The notes below the pieces were generated by a model that saw nothing but the letters and a program-made list of their open reading frames with translations, had not been told where the DNA came from and searched no databases. The position numbers and the translations under genes are program-made. This document shows, piece after piece, positions 34,198 to 44,303 of a stretch of DNA of 64,000 bases. Source of the stretch: Paracoccaceae bacterium. Its GTDB lineage: Bacteria > Pseudomonadota > Alphaproteobacteria > Rhodobacterales > Rhodobacteraceae. Every line of letters starts with the position of its first letter. Within the stretch, counting starts at the first letter, position 1. The DNA lies in NCBI GenBank assembly GCA_021741245.1, contig JAIOYF010000003.1, positions 186,001-250,000 on the forward strand, in the 5' to 3' direction.

Positions 34198-35654
34198 TCG
34201 TATTCTTCCCGGTATTTGCGCACAATGTAGAGGGCGAAGACATTCAGACCCAGCGTGATGACGAACAGCGTGATGCCAAGCGCAAAGGCCACAAGGGTTT
34301 CGGGGCTGTTGAAATCGGTGTCCCCGGTCAACTGCCCGACAATCTTGACGGTCATCGTGGTCATCGCGTCAAAGGGGTTGAGCGACAATTTGGCAGAGGC
34401 CCCTGCACCCATGGTCACGATCATCGTCTCGCCAATGGCACGGCTGGCTGCCAGCAACACAGCGCCCACAATCCCCGGCAGGGCCGCGGGCAAGATCACC
34501 TGTTTCACGGTTTCAGACTTGGTGGCCCCCAGCCCATAGCTGCCATCGCGCAAGGATTGCGGCACTGAATTGATGATGTCATCGGCCAATGATGAGATGA
34601 AGGGGATGTTCAAGATCCCGATCACCAGACCCGCTGTCATGACAGACGCGCCGGAATTACCAAAGCCAAAGGGCTGGGCAAAGTAATCGCGCAAAAACGG
34701 GCCGACGGTCACAAGGGCGAAAAGACCAAAGACCACTGTCGGGATGCCGGCAATGACCTCGATCAGCGGCTTGACCCAGGCGCGGACCTTTGGCCCTGCG
34801 TATTCGGCAAGGTAAATCGCGGTGAACAGGCCCAAGGGCACCGCGACGATCATCGCGATCAGCGAGATGTACAGCGTGCCCCACAGCAAAGGGATGAAGC
34901 CAAGGTCAGAGCCGCCACGGAAATTCGGGCTCCACGTCAGGCCAAAGAAGAACTCGGTTGCCGGGTATTGGCGGAAGAAGTTCAGGCTTTCCGACAGCAT
35001 CGACCAGATGATCCCGACCGTCGTCAGAATGGCAATGGATGAAGCGGTGATCAAAACACCCATCATCACGATTTCCACCCGGTTGCGGGCGCGGAACTCT
35101 GCCCGTGTGACGCTGAGGGCATAGCCAAGACCCGCCAAAGCCACGGCCAGAACCGCGATCATGCGGGCCAATGCCCCGGTTGCCGTCATGCTGCGGTACA
35201 TTTGCGCCGACAGCAGGGTATCGTTTGTCACGTCAGAGCCAAGGGCGACACCGACACCAGCCAGAACAGCGCGCACATCCGTGCCGCCGCTGGTCAATTC
35301 GGCCGCGGAAGCTTCGGTCAAAGCACCTGCCAGAACGGCGGCATCAAGGCCACCGGCCACCCTGCGAATATCGGCGACGGCCAGCTTGAAGGCGGTTGCA
35401 TCGGCCACGGTTTCGGCGGGCAAAAGGCTGCCGATGTTGCGCTCGATCACGATGGGCTGAACAATCAGCCAGACCAGCAAAACACCAAAAGCCGGCAGGG
35501 CCGCCATCAGCGCCACGTGCCAGCCATAATAGCCCGGAAGGGAATGAAGATCGCGTACATTGCCTGAAACACCAGACAAGGCACGACTGCGACCAAGGAA
35601 AAAACCAACTCCGGCGATCACCAGAGTGGCGACGACAAGTACAAGAACCGTCAT
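34194..35654 (-). CDS. pstC: Phosphate ABC transporter permease PstC
   Basis: Partner permease of PstA, 486 residues, again longer than the enteric protein owing to an extra N-terminal membrane helix and periplasmic region (about 1-190). The transport core shows 'LWGTLYISLIAMIVAVPLGL' and the EAA loop 'RDGSYGLGATKSETVKQVIL'. The ATG at 35654 lies 72 bases after the pstS stop, and the stop overlaps pstA. Confidence 0.93.
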   Translation of the reverse strand: MTVLVLVVATLVIAGVGFFLGRSRALSGVSGNVRDLHSLPGYYGWHVALMAALPAFGVLLVWLIVQPIVIERNIGSLLPAETVADATAFKLAVADIRRVAGGLDAAVLAGALTEASAAELTSGGTDVRAVLAGVGVALGSDVTNDTLLSAQMYRSMTATGALARMIAVLAVALAGLGYALSVTRAEFRARNRVEIVMMGVLITASSIAILTTVGIIWSMLSESLNFFRQYPATEFFFGLTWSPNFRGGSDLGFIPLLWGTLYISLIAMIVAVPLGLFTAIYLAEYAGPKVRAWVKPLIEVIAGIPTVVFGLFALVTVGPFLRDYFAQPFGFGNSGASVMTAGLVIGILNIPFISSLADDIINSVPQSLRDGSYGLGATKSETVKQVILPAALPGIVGAVLLAASRAIGETMIVTMGAGASAKLSLNPFDAMTTMTVKIVGQLTGDTDFNSPETLVAFALGITLFVITLGLNVFALYIVRKYREEYE

Positions 35655-35726
35655 AATCGATGCCTTGGGTCAAGATGTGCGTCAGGAGGGAAACGGGGGC
35701 CGTTAAGCCCCCGTTCTTGTCTATGC

Positions 35727-36776
35727 TTAGTTCAGCGCGCCCATTGGGGTCTCGTCAGCAACCATTTTCTGGGTCGCTGCCAGTTCCGGGTCGGACACGA
35801 GGCCATAGGCGGCCAGCGGGCCGTTCGGGCCAGCCATATCGTCAGACACGAAGAACTCGATGTACTCTTTCAGGCCGGGGATCACGCCGAGGTGTGCCCT
35901 CTTGACGTAGAAGTACAGCGGACGCGAAACGGGATATTCACCCTTGGCGATCGAGTCAACTGTTGGGACAATGCCCCCCATGGTGGCGACGCGCAGCTTG
36001 TCGGTGTTGTTTTGGTAGAACGACAGGCCAAACACGCCCACGCCGTTCTTGTCAGCGTCGATACGGGCCAGCGTTTCGGTGTAGTCGCCGTCGATGTCTA
36101 CGGAAACGCCATCGGTGCGCAGCTCCATGCAAGCCTTGGCTGCAGCAGCTTTTTTGGCCTTTTCGTCGCCTTCAGCAGCGGCAGCAAACAGGTCATAAGC
36201 GCCTGTCTCTTTGCAGCCAGCCTCAACAACTTTGGTGTCGAACACTTCACGTGTGCCGTGCTTGGTGCCCGGAACGAACATCAAGATCGGCTGATCTTTG
36301 AAGTTTGCGTTCACTTCGGCCCAGTTTTTGTTCGGGTTGGCAACCAAAGCGCCATCCTTGGCAATATCCTTGGCCAAAGCCAGATAGATGTCAGCCGGGG
36401 TGAAGGCGAAGTCTTGGCTGTTTACGTCGGACGCAAAAACGATGCCGTCATAGCCGATACGGACTTCCATCACCTCGGCCACGCCATTGGTGGCGCAAAG
36501 ATCAAGGTCGCCTTGGCTGATGCGCGAAGAAGAGTTTGCGATATCGACGGTCGTTTCGCCAACACCTTCGCAAAGTTTCTTACGACCAGCACCCGAACCA
36601 CCGCCTTCAACGACGGGCGACGGGAAGTCGAAGTTTTCACCGAAGGCCTCTGCCACAATAGTAGCATATGGCAAAACGGTCGAAGACCCGGTGATCTGGA
36701 CTTGGTCACGGGCATCGGCGGCACTTGCTGCAGCAGCCATGGCGAGCGCCGAAGCGGCGAATTTAGCGAATTTCAT
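35727..36776 (-). CDS. pstS: Phosphate-binding periplasmic protein PstS
   Basis: Periplasmic phosphate-binding protein of 349 residues with a signal peptide of about 22 residues ('MAAAASAADARD'). Phosphate-contacting motifs are 'ITGSSTVLPYATIVAEAF' and 'VEGGGSGAGRKKLCEG'. 'NSSSRIS' and 'VPGTKHGTREVF' follow as in the PstS/PhoX-type group. It is the first gene of pstSCAB-phoU-phoB and is preceded by a Pho box at 36858-36875, so it should be induced by phosphate starvation. Confidence 0.95.
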   Translation of the reverse strand: MKFAKFAASALAMAAAASAADARDQVQITGSSTVLPYATIVAEAFGENFDFPSPVVEGGGSGAGRKKLCEGVGETTVDIANSSSRISQGDLDLCATNGVAEVMEVRIGYDGIVFASDVNSQDFAFTPADIYLALAKDIAKDGALVANPNKNWAEVNANFKDQPILMFVPGTKHGTREVFDTKVVEAGCKETGAYDLFAAAAEGDEKAKKAAAAKACMELRTDGVSVDIDGDYTETLARIDADKNGVGVFGLSFYQNNTDKLRVATMGGIVPTVDSIAKGEYPVSRPLYFYVKRAHLGVIPGLKEYIEFFVSDDMAGPNGPLAAYGLVSDPELAATQKMVADETPMGALN

Positions 36777-36857
36777 GGATCACTCCTGTTGATCGTGGCC
36801 GTCGAGTCGGCCTGCGGAGGGGATATCCCGGCTGCGTGACGCTTATGGCAAAGTTTT

Positions 36858-36875
36858 ATGACAGTTCAGTGACAA
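36858..36875 (-). promoter_or_regulatory. Pho box upstream of pstS
   Basis: On the minus strand TTGTCAC-TGAA-CTGTCAT forms the two 7-base direct repeats with a 4-base spacer bound by PhoB. A further TGTCAT-like half lies next to it. The box is about 80 bases before the pstS start and downstream of the arsJ stop. Confidence 0.8.
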
Positions 36876-36897
36876 GTGTCATAAAGGGCAAAGATCA

Positions 36898-38124
36898 TCA
36901 CAGGCGGCGGGCGGCGCATGCGCTTAGCCCCGCCATCAGGCCCGCCGTGGCAAGGCAGGCCGGTAACCCACCAAGAGTAAAGGATAATCCCGAAAGCGCC
37001 GTGCCCAAAAGACGCCCGGCGGCATTGGCCATATAGTAGAACCCCACATCCATCGTAACGCGGCCCTCACCCGAAAAGGCAAGAATCAGATAGGAATGTA
37101 ACGCCGAATTAACCGCAAAGATGAAGCCAAAGGCCAACAGCCCCGCCACCAGAATCATGGTAAGGTCAGGGGCCCCGAAAAGTGCCAGAGCCGCCAAGAC
37201 AAAGGGCAGCGGCACAAGCAGCGCGGCCCAAAGGGCTGCGGCCTTTGTCAGGTCGGCTTGGCTGCGTTTGCCTGCGCGCAGCAGTCGGGGGGCCATGGCT
37301 TGGACCGCGCCATACAAGATGATCCAGACCGCCATAAACCCGCCAATCAAAAAGAACGCCTCACGCCGCCCCTCAGCCGTGCCATCAGACAGAACCGATT
37401 GGAAATAGATCGGAATGCCCACCACGAACCAAACATCCCGCGCGCCAAACAGAAACATCCGGGCCAGCGACAGCCGATTGATCTGGGGCGAAACCGACCA
37501 GATGGCCGATAATTTGGCCCCCTTGTTCTTGGCAGGCAGGCCCGAGGGCAACAGGGCCGCCACGGCAATCAAAATGGCCGACAAGATTGCGGCCATGGTC
37601 AAAAGGCTGGCGTCAAACCCGATCAGGCCCAGCATCGCCGCGCCCAGAAAAAATCCGATGCCTTTGACGGCATTCTTTGATCCCGTCAGCCATGCCACCC
37701 ATGAAAACAGCCCTGTGCCATCCGGGGCCAAGAGTTTGACGGCCGATTTCGACGACATCTTGGCCAGATCCTTGGCGACACCCGAAAGGCCCTGCACCGC
37801 CATCACAAACCCGACCGAGGCCGTGATCCCCCATGTCGGGTCAAGGGCCGTCAGCGCCAGCAACGCCGCGATCTGCACCATCAACCCCGCATAAAGCGTG
37901 GCGGCCAAGCCAAAGCGTGCCGCAAGCCAGCCCGCGTAAAGATTGGTCACGATCCCGGCCAGTTCATACAGCAAGAACAACCATGCCAATTGCAGCGCAG
38001 AAAAGCCAAGGCTGTTGAAATGCAGCAAGACCAGCATGCGTAACGCGCCGTCGGTCAGCATAAAGGCCCAATAGGCCGCCGTTACGGCCGCATAGGCCTG
38101 CAGGGGGCGGGCGGCTGCGCTCAC
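36898..38124 (-). CDS. arsJ: Organoarsenical efflux MFS transporter ArsJ
   Basis: Major facilitator protein of 408 residues with about 12 membrane segments, matching the ArsJ family ('[20 protein letters not shown]', '[20 protein letters not shown]'). ArsJ exports 1-arseno-3-phosphoglycerate, formed when GAPDH uses arsenate in place of phosphate. It uses a GTG start that overlaps the stop of the GAPDH gene (GTGA). Together with that gene it forms the two-part arsenate pathway. The identification is strong because of this pairing. Confidence 0.92.
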   Translation of the reverse strand: MSAAARPLQAYAAVTAAYWAFMLTDGALRMLVLLHFNSLGFSALQLAWLFLLYELAGIVTNLYAGWLAARFGLAATLYAGLMVQIAALLALTALDPTWGITASVGFVMAVQGLSGVAKDLAKMSSKSAVKLLAPDGTGLFSWVAWLTGSKNAVKGIGFFLGAAMLGLIGFDASLLTMAAILSAILIAVAALLPSGLPAKNKGAKLSAIWSVSPQINRLSLARMFLFGARDVWFVVGIPIYFQSVLSDGTAEGRREAFFLIGGFMAVWIILYGAVQAMAPRLLRAGKRSQADLTKAAALWAALLVPLPFVLAALALFGAPDLTMILVAGLLAFGFIFAVNSALHSYLILAFSGEGRVTMDVGFYYMANAAGRLLGTALSGLSFTLGGLPACLATAGLMAGLSACAARRL

Positions 38125-39131
38125 ATCGCCCCCGCAACCATGCGCAAGATGTCATTCACCCGGCAGGCATAACCCCATTCATTGTCATACCATGCAAAAA
38201 CCTTCACCTGCGTGCCATTCACCACCATCGTGCTTTGCGCGTCGATAATTGACGACCTTGGATCGTTGACATAGTCGCAAGAGACAAGCGGGCGGGTTTC
38301 ATAGCCCAAGATCCCCTGCAACGCCCCCTCGGAGGCCGCTTGAAACAGGGCGTTGACCTCTTCGACCGTGGTGGGGCGTTCCACCTCGAACACGCAATCG
38401 GTCAATGAGGCGTTCAACAGCGGCACCCGCACGGCATGGCCATTCAGGCGGCCTTTCAGTTCGGGATAGATCAAGGTGATGGCGGTGGCCGATCCGGTTG
38501 TTGTGGGGATCAGGTTCATCAGCGCCGACCGCGCGCGGCGCATATCCTTGGCGGGGCGGTCAACGATGGTCTGGGTGTTGGTCACATCATGGATTGTCGT
38601 GATGGACCCGTGCCTTATGCCCAGCCCCTCATGGATCACCTTGACCACAGGGGCGAGGCAATTCGTGGTGCAACTGGCCGCCGTGATCAGGTGATGTGTG
38701 CCCGGATCGTAAAGCGTGTGATTGGCCCCATGGACGATATTCAGCGCCCCGCCGTCCTTGACCGGGGCCGAGACGATGACCTTTTTCACGCCGGCGTCAA
38801 AATGGGGCTGCACCTTGGCGGCGGTTTTGAAGACGCCCGTCGCATCCATCACCACATCAACACCCATTTCGGCCAGCGGCTGATCCTCGATCCGATTGTG
38901 ATGGGAGAGTGGGATGGTTTGGCCGTTAAGGGTCAATGCACCAGTCCCCGCCACGGCCTGACCCTGCCAGCGGCCATGCACGGAATCAAAATTCATCAAA
39001 AGCGCATGCTGGGCCGCATCGCCCATGGGATCATTGAGCAAGACAATCTCGCCCCCCGCACCCGAGGTCATCAGATCGCGCAGGGCGAGTTTTCCGATCC
39101 GGCCAAGGCCGTTTAGGGCAATACGGGGCAT
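38121..39131 (-). CDS. ArsJ-associated glyceraldehyde-3-phosphate dehydrogenase
   Basis: GAPDH of 336 residues dedicated to arsenate detoxification: with arsenate it yields the unstable 1-arseno-3-phosphoglycerate that ArsJ exports. The NAD fold begins '[18 protein letters not shown]' and the catalytic cysteine is in '[19 protein letters not shown]'. The ATG at 39131 has GGAG eight bases upstream and lies four bases after the arsR-arsC stop. The operon position, rather than any single residue, separates it from the housekeeping enzyme. Confidence 0.92.
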   Translation of the reverse strand: MPRIALNGLGRIGKLALRDLMTSGAGGEIVLLNDPMGDAAQHALLMNFDSVHGRWQGQAVAGTGALTLNGQTIPLSHHNRIEDQPLAEMGVDVVMDATGVFKTAAKVQPHFDAGVKKVIVSAPVKDGGALNIVHGANHTLYDPGTHHLITAASCTTNCLAPVVKVIHEGLGIRHGSITTIHDVTNTQTIVDRPAKDMRRARSALMNLIPTTTGSATAITLIYPELKGRLNGHAVRVPLLNASLTDCVFEVERPTTVEEVNALFQAASEGALQGILGYETRPLVSCDYVNDPRSSIIDAQSTMVVNGTQVKVFAWYDNEWGYACRVNDILRMVAGAM

Positions 39132-39135
39132 TGAT

Positions 39136-39954
39136 CTACTCCACGGCGATCTGGTCAAGGGTGTGCTGGAGCGTCATGGCATCCAGCTGCGCAAAGGGCA
39201 GGGCGGCAAAGGCGCTGATGCGGCGGTTCAGTAGGGCAAAGGCCGTAGCAAAGGCCAGTGCCTGTTCGGCGGGGTTTCCATCCGCCTTTGCCGGATCGGG
39301 CAGGCCCCAATGCGCGCTAAAGGGCTGGCCTTGCCAAGGCGGGCAGTCCTCACTCGCGGCATGGTCACACAGGGTAAAGATGAAATCCATTTTCGGTGCC
39401 TCTGCCGTTTGAAACTGGGCAAGCGACTTGGGGTGCAGGGGGCTGATGTCGATCCCGGCCCTTTTCAACACCTCTATCGCCATGGGATGCGGCGCATTGG
39501 CCGGGGTGGTGCCTGCCGAATGCACCCGGAACCGCTGCGGGTTGGCGTGATGCAACAGCGCCTCGGCCATCAAGGACCGCGCGGAATTGCCGGAACAGAC
39601 AAACAAGACGTTCAAAGGCCGCGATCCATCGGTCATCGGGGCGGGGGATGCGGGCAAACACAGGTCCGCTCGGCCCCGGCAACAATCCTCCACCAGATAG
39701 CCCAGCATGGATTTTACGCGCTCCAGATCCACCGTATAAAACAAGGCCCGCCCGCGCCGATCCACCTGCACCAACCCCGCTTGCGCAAGGTCTGACAAAT
39801 GGTGCGAAAGCGTATTGGCCTTTACCCCCAACACCCCGGCGATATGCGAGGGCTGCACACCTTGTGGCGCGTGGCGCAACAACAGCCGGAAGACGGCCAA
39901 TCGATCGGGATGACCAAGCGTTGCAAAGAGAGGGGCGGCATCTTTCATTTCCAT
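39136..39954 (-). CDS. ArsR regulator fused to ArsC-type (LMW-PTP) arsenate reductase
   Basis: Two-domain protein of 272 residues. Residues 1-100 are an ArsR-type winged helix ('[20 protein letters not shown]', '[20 protein letters not shown]') with a Cys cluster '[10 protein letters not shown]' that could bind As(III). Residues 113-270 are a low-molecular-weight phosphatase-type arsenate reductase with the CX5R loop '[17 protein letters not shown]' and a later 'DP' acid loop ('GLPDPAKAD'). It would sense arsenite and also make it. The ATG at 39954 overlaps a candidate operator, so the operon should be self-repressed. It is the first gene of the ars operon. Confidence 0.9.
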   Translation of the reverse strand: MEMKDAAPLFATLGHPDRLAVFRLLLRHAPQGVQPSHIAGVLGVKANTLSHHLSDLAQAGLVQVDRRGRALFYTVDLERVKSMLGYLVEDCCRGRADLCLPASPAPMTDGSRPLNVLFVCSGNSARSLMAEALLHHANPQRFRVHSAGTTPANAPHPMAIEVLKRAGIDISPLHPKSLAQFQTAEAPKMDFIFTLCDHAASEDCPPWQGQPFSAHWGLPDPAKADGNPAEQALAFATAFALLNRRISAFAALPFAQLDAMTLQHTLDQIAVE

Positions 39955-39976
39955 AATTCCAGAAATATCGAATTAT
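39953..39976. promoter_or_regulatory. Candidate ArsR operator
   Basis: Perfect inverted repeat ATAATTC-(10 bases)-GAATTAT, overlapping the arsR-arsC start codon and leader. An AT-rich palindrome at this place fits autorepression by ArsR. Confidence 0.6.
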
Positions 39977-40155
39977 TGTGAATCCTGCCAATGAAGTTTT
40001 TGTAACCCCCCGTTTCCTGCGCCCATCTTCAGCTTTCTGGAACCTGATCGTCAAAGAAGTTGAGCGCAGCATTTGAACATTGCCCAAAGCATCGGCTTGC
40101 AGCGTGATGGCACCGGCAGCGGCAAGCCCGCCAATGACCTATGGGAGCCTTTGGG

Positions 40156-41439
40156 ATGACGACGGCCTATCTGAAACAGGGGCAGGCGGATGCTGACCCA
40201 AAGGGAGAGGCGCTGTCTTTAGGCGTGGCCGCGATGCTGGCCGAGTTGGAGGCCGGGGGCGAGGCGACCGCCCGCCGCATGGCGCGCGATCTGGACCAAT
40301 GGGAGGGCGACATTGTCGTGTCCCCCGAGGCAATTGCGGCGGCCTGCGCCCGCGTGCCCCAGCAGTTGAAAGACGACATCGCCTATGCCCATGAAAACAT
40401 CGCCCGTTTTGCGCAAGCACAGCGCGACAGCATCCGTGAGACCGAGGTGGAGTTGCGCCCCGGTCTGGTGGCAGGGCAACGCCTGATCCCGGTGCAGGCG
40501 GCGGGGTGCTATGTGCCGGGCGGGCGCTATAGCCATATCGCCAGCGCAATGATGACGGTGACCACGGCCAAGGTGGCCGGCGTGGCGCATGTGGCCGCCG
40601 TCTCGCCCCCGCGCGCGGAGGCCCCGGCAGGGGTGCCGGATGCGATTTTGTATACATTGCATCATTGCGGGGCGGATCGGATCTTGGCCTTGGGCGGCAT
40701 TCAAGGCGTGGCGGCCTTGGCCTTTGGTCTGTTTGGCCTGCCGCGCGCCGATATCCTTGTCGGCCCCGGCAACCAATATGTGGCCGAGGCCAAGCGCCTG
40801 CTCTATGGCCGGGTGGGCATTGATATGGTGGCGGGCCCCACTGACTGCATGGTGATTGCCGATGCAACGGCTGATCCGCTGGTGGTGGCCTGGGATCTGA
40901 TCGGTCAGGCCGAGCATGGGGCGAATTCGCCGGTTTGGCTGGTGACCGACAGTGCCGCCCTTGCGGCCGAGGTGGCGCGTCTGGCCCCGCTTTGTGCCGC
41001 CGAATTGCCTCAACCCAACCGCGCTGCCGCCGAGGGCGCATGGGCCGCCTTGGGCGAGATCATCTTGTGCGATAGCCCCGAAGCGATGGCGGCCGAGGCG
41101 GATCGCATCGCGCCCGAACATCTGCACGTGCAGGCCGCCGATCTGGAGTGGTGGAAGGCGCGACTGCGCGCCTATGGCAGCCTGTTTCTGGGCGCGGAAT
41201 CAACGGTGGCCTTTGGTGACAAGGCGGCGGGCACCAACCACGTGCTGCCCACCAGCGGGGCCGCGCGCTATACCGGCGGGCTTTCGGTGCACAAGTTCCT
41301 CAAGACCGTGACATGGCAGCGGGTCGAGGCCGAGGCCTTGCCGCGCCTTGCCGCCGTGACCGCCAGCATCAGCCGCTTTGAGGGGATGGAGGGACATGCC
41401 CGCACCGCCGACATCCGGCTTGAAAAGTTTGTCCGTTGA
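40156..41439 (+). CDS. hpsN: Sulfopropanediol 3-dehydrogenase HpsN (histidinol dehydrogenase family)
   Basis: NAD-dependent dehydrogenase of 427 residues, homologous to HisD but closer to HpsN, which oxidises 2,3-dihydroxypropane-1-sulfonate (DHPS) to sulfolactate. Zinc and active-site elements are all present: 'IGQAEHGANSPVWLV' (Gln, His), 'APEHLHV' (Glu-His pair), 'FGDKAAGTNHVLPTSGAARY' (Asp) and 'EGMEGHARTADI' (His). I recall the 'YTGGLSVHKF' stretch from roseobacter HpsN. The ATG at 40156 follows GGGAG; an ATG at 40141 has no site. The sulfonate enzyme next door supports this over histidine biosynthesis. Confidence 0.82.
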   Translation: MTTAYLKQGQADADPKGEALSLGVAAMLAELEAGGEATARRMARDLDQWEGDIVVSPEAIAAACARVPQQLKDDIAYAHENIARFAQAQRDSIRETEVELRPGLVAGQRLIPVQAAGCYVPGGRYSHIASAMMTVTTAKVAGVAHVAAVSPPRAEAPAGVPDAILYTLHHCGADRILALGGIQGVAALAFGLFGLPRADILVGPGNQYVAEAKRLLYGRVGIDMVAGPTDCMVIADATADPLVVAWDLIGQAEHGANSPVWLVTDSAALAAEVARLAPLCAAELPQPNRAAAEGAWAALGEIILCDSPEAMAAEADRIAPEHLHVQAADLEWWKARLRAYGSLFLGAESTVAFGDKAAGTNHVLPTSGAARYTGGLSVHKFLKTVTWQRVEAEALPRLAAVTASISRFEGMEGHARTADIRLEKFVR

Positions 41440-41477
41440 CGCTCTGGTGATCGGAATGAAGCGCCCCTTGGCACAGG

Positions 41478-41498
41478 CCGGGGGTTTCACACCCCCGG
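41478..41498 (+). terminator. Hairpin between hpsN and cuyA
   Basis: Stem CCGGGGGT / ACCCCCGG with a 5-base loop, 39 bases after hpsN. It is followed by ACCCCCGTGGGATATTTATG, not by a T run. Similar GC hairpins next to a TATTTATG-like tail recur between genes in Roseobacter-type genomes, from memory. Confidence 0.5.
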
Positions 41499-41545
41499 AC
41501 CCCCGTGGGATATTTATGAACAGATGAAGACCAAAGGACGCCCCC

Positions 41546-42547
41546 ATGCAATTGTCACGCTTTCCCCGTATTCGCCTTGGGCATTTCCCGACGCCACTGG
41601 AACCGATGCCGCGGCTGACGGCCCTGTTGGGGGGGCCGGAATTGTGGATCAAGCGCGATGATTGCACGGGTCTGTCGACGGGGGGCAACAAGACGCGCAA
41701 GCTGGAGTTTCTGATGGCGGAGGCTGTGGCGCAGGGGGCGGATATGGTGCTGACCCAAGGGGCGACGCAATCGAACCATGCGCGCCAGACGGCGGCGGCG
41801 GCAGCAAAGCTGGGCCTTGATTGCCATCTGATCCTTGAAGATCGCACGGGGTATAATGAGCCGAACTACCGCATGAACGGCAATGTGCTGTTGGATGTGC
41901 TGCATGGGGCCACGATCGAGCATCGCGGGCCGGGGTTGGACATGAATGCCGAATTGCTGGCCGTGGCCGAGCGCTTTCGGGCTGCGGGGCGCAAGCCCTA
42001 TGCCATTCCGGGGGGCGGGTCGAACCCGACGGGGGCGCTGGGCTATGTGAACTGTGCGCTGGAACTCTTGGGGCAGATGGTGGAGGGCGGCATCAGCTTT
42101 GACCATATGGTGACGGCCACCGGATCGGCGGGCACCCATGCGGGGTTGATTGTGGGGTTGAAGGCGCTGAATGCGCAACTGCCGCTTTTGGGGATCGGGG
42201 TGCGTGCGCCCAAGGACAAGCAAGAAGAGAACGTCTTCAAGCTGGCGCAGGCGACGGAGGAAAAGCTGGGCGTGCAGGGCGTTGTCGCGCGCGCCGATGT
42301 GGTGGCCAATTGCGACTATATCGGGCAGGGCTATGGCATTCCGGCCGAAAGCACGCTGGAGGCAATTGACCTTTTCGCGCGGCAAGAGGCGATCTTGCTG
42401 GACCCGGTCTATTCGGGCAAGGGGGCGGCGGGTCTGATCGACCTGATCCGCAAGGGGCATTTCAAAAAGGGCGAAAGGATCGTCTTTTTGCACACAGGCG
42501 GGGCGATTGGTCTGACAGGCTATACCCATGTTTTGCCGCATCCATGA
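41546..42547 (+). CDS. cuyA: L-cysteate sulfo-lyase CuyA (D-cysteine desulfhydrase family)
   Basis: PLP enzyme of the ACC deaminase/D-cysteine desulfhydrase family, 333 residues. CuyA releases sulfite and ammonia from cysteate, giving pyruvate. Motifs are '[20 protein letters not shown]' (PLP Lys in 'GGNKTRK'), '[20 protein letters not shown]' and '[16 protein letters not shown]'. The family cannot by itself separate D-cysteine from L-cysteate activity. The neighbouring hpsN and racemase genes favour the sulfonate role. The racemase start overlaps its stop (ATGA). Confidence 0.82.
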   Translation: MQLSRFPRIRLGHFPTPLEPMPRLTALLGGPELWIKRDDCTGLSTGGNKTRKLEFLMAEAVAQGADMVLTQGATQSNHARQTAAAAAKLGLDCHLILEDRTGYNEPNYRMNGNVLLDVLHGATIEHRGPGLDMNAELLAVAERFRAAGRKPYAIPGGGSNPTGALGYVNCALELLGQMVEGGISFDHMVTATGSAGTHAGLIVGLKALNAQLPLLGIGVRAPKDKQEENVFKLAQATEEKLGVQGVVARADVVANCDYIGQGYGIPAESTLEAIDLFARQEAILLDPVYSGKGAAGLIDLIRKGHFKKGERIVFLHTGGAIGLTGYTHVLPHP

Positions 42548-43206
42548 GGACGGTTGGCATTCTTGGCGGCATGGGGCCGGAGGCCACGGTGCTGTTGATG
42601 CAGCGGCTGTTGGCGGCGGTGCCTGCGCGCGATGATGCCGATCACATCCCTTTGATCGTGCACCAAAATCCGGGGGTGCCAAGCCGCATCCAGCGGTTGA
42701 TCGAGGGGGTGGGGGATGACCCCGGCCCGGTTCTGGCGCAGATGGCGCGTGATCTGGAGGCAGCGGGGGCGGAGGGGTTGGCCATGCCGTGCAACACCGC
42801 TCACGCCTATGCGCCGCAGATCATGGCGGCCGCGGCCTTGCCGTTCCTCGACATGCGGGCGGCGACGGTGGCGGCGCTGCCAAAGGGGCGGATTGGGATG
42901 CTGGCCTCACCCGCCGTGCGTCTGACGGGGGCCTTTGATGCGGCGTTTACCGAGGCCGGGATGGTGCCGGTCTGGCCCGAGGAGGAGGGGCCGGTTCTGG
43001 CGCTGATCCGGCGGGTCAAGGCAGGCGACAGTGGGTCGGGGGCGATGCAGGCGATGGCCGATCTTACAGCGGTGATGGCCGGCCAGTGCGATCATCTGCT
43101 GGTGGCCTGCACCGAATTGTCGCTGTTGACCGGGGTGGTCGATCAGCCCTTTACCGACAGTCTGGATTGCCTTGTCACGGCAATCTGCGATTTTGCACGG
43201 TCTTAG
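42544..43206 (+). CDS. Aspartate/glutamate racemase-family protein (possible cysteate racemase)
   Basis: A 220-residue amino-acid racemase with both catalytic cysteines in place: '[14 protein letters not shown]' and '[11 protein letters not shown]'. The N-terminus '[20 protein letters not shown]' is the typical start of the aspartate racemase group. Being coupled to cuyA (ATGA overlap), it may interconvert D- and L-cysteate, a close structural analogue of aspartate, so that both forms can be degraded. That substrate is inferred from position alone; aspartate remains possible. Confidence 0.78.
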   Translation: MRTVGILGGMGPEATVLLMQRLLAAVPARDDADHIPLIVHQNPGVPSRIQRLIEGVGDDPGPVLAQMARDLEAAGAEGLAMPCNTAHAYAPQIMAAAALPFLDMRAATVAALPKGRIGMLASPAVRLTGAFDAAFTEAGMVPVWPEEEGPVLALIRRVKAGDSGSGAMQAMADLTAVMAGQCDHLLVACTELSLLTGVVDQPFTDSLDCLVTAICDFARS

Positions 43207-43214
43207 GTGGACCG

Positions 43215-44234
43215 TCAGGCGCTGTCCTCCAGCACTTCGATCCGGCCAGTCGCCTCGGGCACCATGGCGGCAAAGCGCGGGGCGATGTGGTCGCGGATCA
43301 GGCGGCGGCAATCTTGGGCCAGATCGTCGGGCAGATGCCCCAACTCGCCTGCGCGGGCGACCAAAGACACGGTGCGGCTGACGGCAGCAAAGGGCAGGGG
43401 CAGGATGTCGAGCTTTGGCAAAAAACGCTCGCCGTCCAGAAGGTTGAGCGGTGTTGTCAATGTCCAACCGCCGGTGTGGACGACCATGGCCAGCACGGAT
43501 CGTGTCGCCTCAAGGGCATAGAGCCGCGTCACATTCTGGCGCACGCGGCGCAGATGGGCGGCGACGATCTGCCCGATGGGCACGGCATGGGAATACTGCA
43601 CGAAGGGCAGCCGTTCCATCTGGGCGCGCAGATCGGGGCCTTGGGTCAGGGCCCCCTTGGCGCAGACCAGCACAAAGGGTTCGCGCAAGATCGGCAAGAT
43701 GTGAAAGGCGCTTTCATCGGCGGGAAGCACGCCTGCCACGCCGATATCGGCCTCGCGCTGGGCGATCCGTTCGATCACCAGATCCGATCGCCCGGAGAAG
43801 GCGCTGACAAAACATTTCGGATAGCGCTTTTGCAGGCCCGACACCAGAACCGGGGCCAGACTGGCATCCAGATCGTCGATAATGGCCAGCCGCAATTCGG
43901 GCAGGGCGGTCAGGCTGATCTCTGCCAGTTCGGTCTGCGCCTCGGAGACCACGGCCAGAATGCGCCGTGCATGGGTGGACAGCAATTGTCCCGCAGGGGT
44001 CAGGGTCACGGGTTTTGCCCGCCGGTCAAACAGCCGCGCCCCGATGGCATGCTCCAGCCCGGTGATGTATTGGCTGACGCCCGAGGAACTGCCCCCGATG
44101 CGCGCCGCAGCCCCGACGATGGAGCCGGTTTCCTCCAGCGCGACAAAGACCCGCAACCCACGAAGGGTCAATTCTGGCGGGTCCGCCTGCGCGGAAGGGC
44201 CGGGCGGCGAGGGAGGGGGGGCATTGCGCGTCAT
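43215..44234 (-). CDS. LysR-family transcriptional regulator
   Basis: LysR regulator of 339 residues. The N-terminal helix-turn-helix lies in 'LRVFVALEETGSIVGAAARI' and 'SSSGVSQYITGLEHAIGARL', followed by the effector-binding domain ('LRLAIIDDLDASLAPVLVSG'). A Pro/Ala-rich tail of about 24 residues precedes the HTH. AAGGAG upstream fixes the ATG at 44234; a GTG at 44240 is unlikely. It is convergent with the sulfonate operon with only eight bases between stops, so control of those genes is plausible but not shown. Confidence 0.85.
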   Translation of the reverse strand: MTRNAPPPSPPGPSAQADPPELTLRGLRVFVALEETGSIVGAAARIGGSSSGVSQYITGLEHAIGARLFDRRAKPVTLTPAGQLLSTHARRILAVVSEAQTELAEISLTALPELRLAIIDDLDASLAPVLVSGLQKRYPKCFVSAFSGRSDLVIERIAQREADIGVAGVLPADESAFHILPILREPFVLVCAKGALTQGPDLRAQMERLPFVQYSHAVPIGQIVAAHLRRVRQNVTRLYALEATRSVLAMVVHTGGWTLTTPLNLLDGERFLPKLDILPLPFAAVSRTVSLVARAGELGHLPDDLAQDCRRLIRDHIAPRFAAMVPEATGRIEVLEDSA

Positions 44235-44303
44235 GGGCACTCCTTGCGGGGCGATCCTATCGGGAACGGGCGGCGTTTCAAACCAAGACTGCTGGACGTG
44301 CCC

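Noticed and set aside
40156-41439. Histidinol dehydrogenase (HisD) of histidine biosynthesis
   Set aside because: Family catalytic residues are shared, but there is no his operon, and cuyA plus HpsN-like stretches point to sulfonate metabolism.
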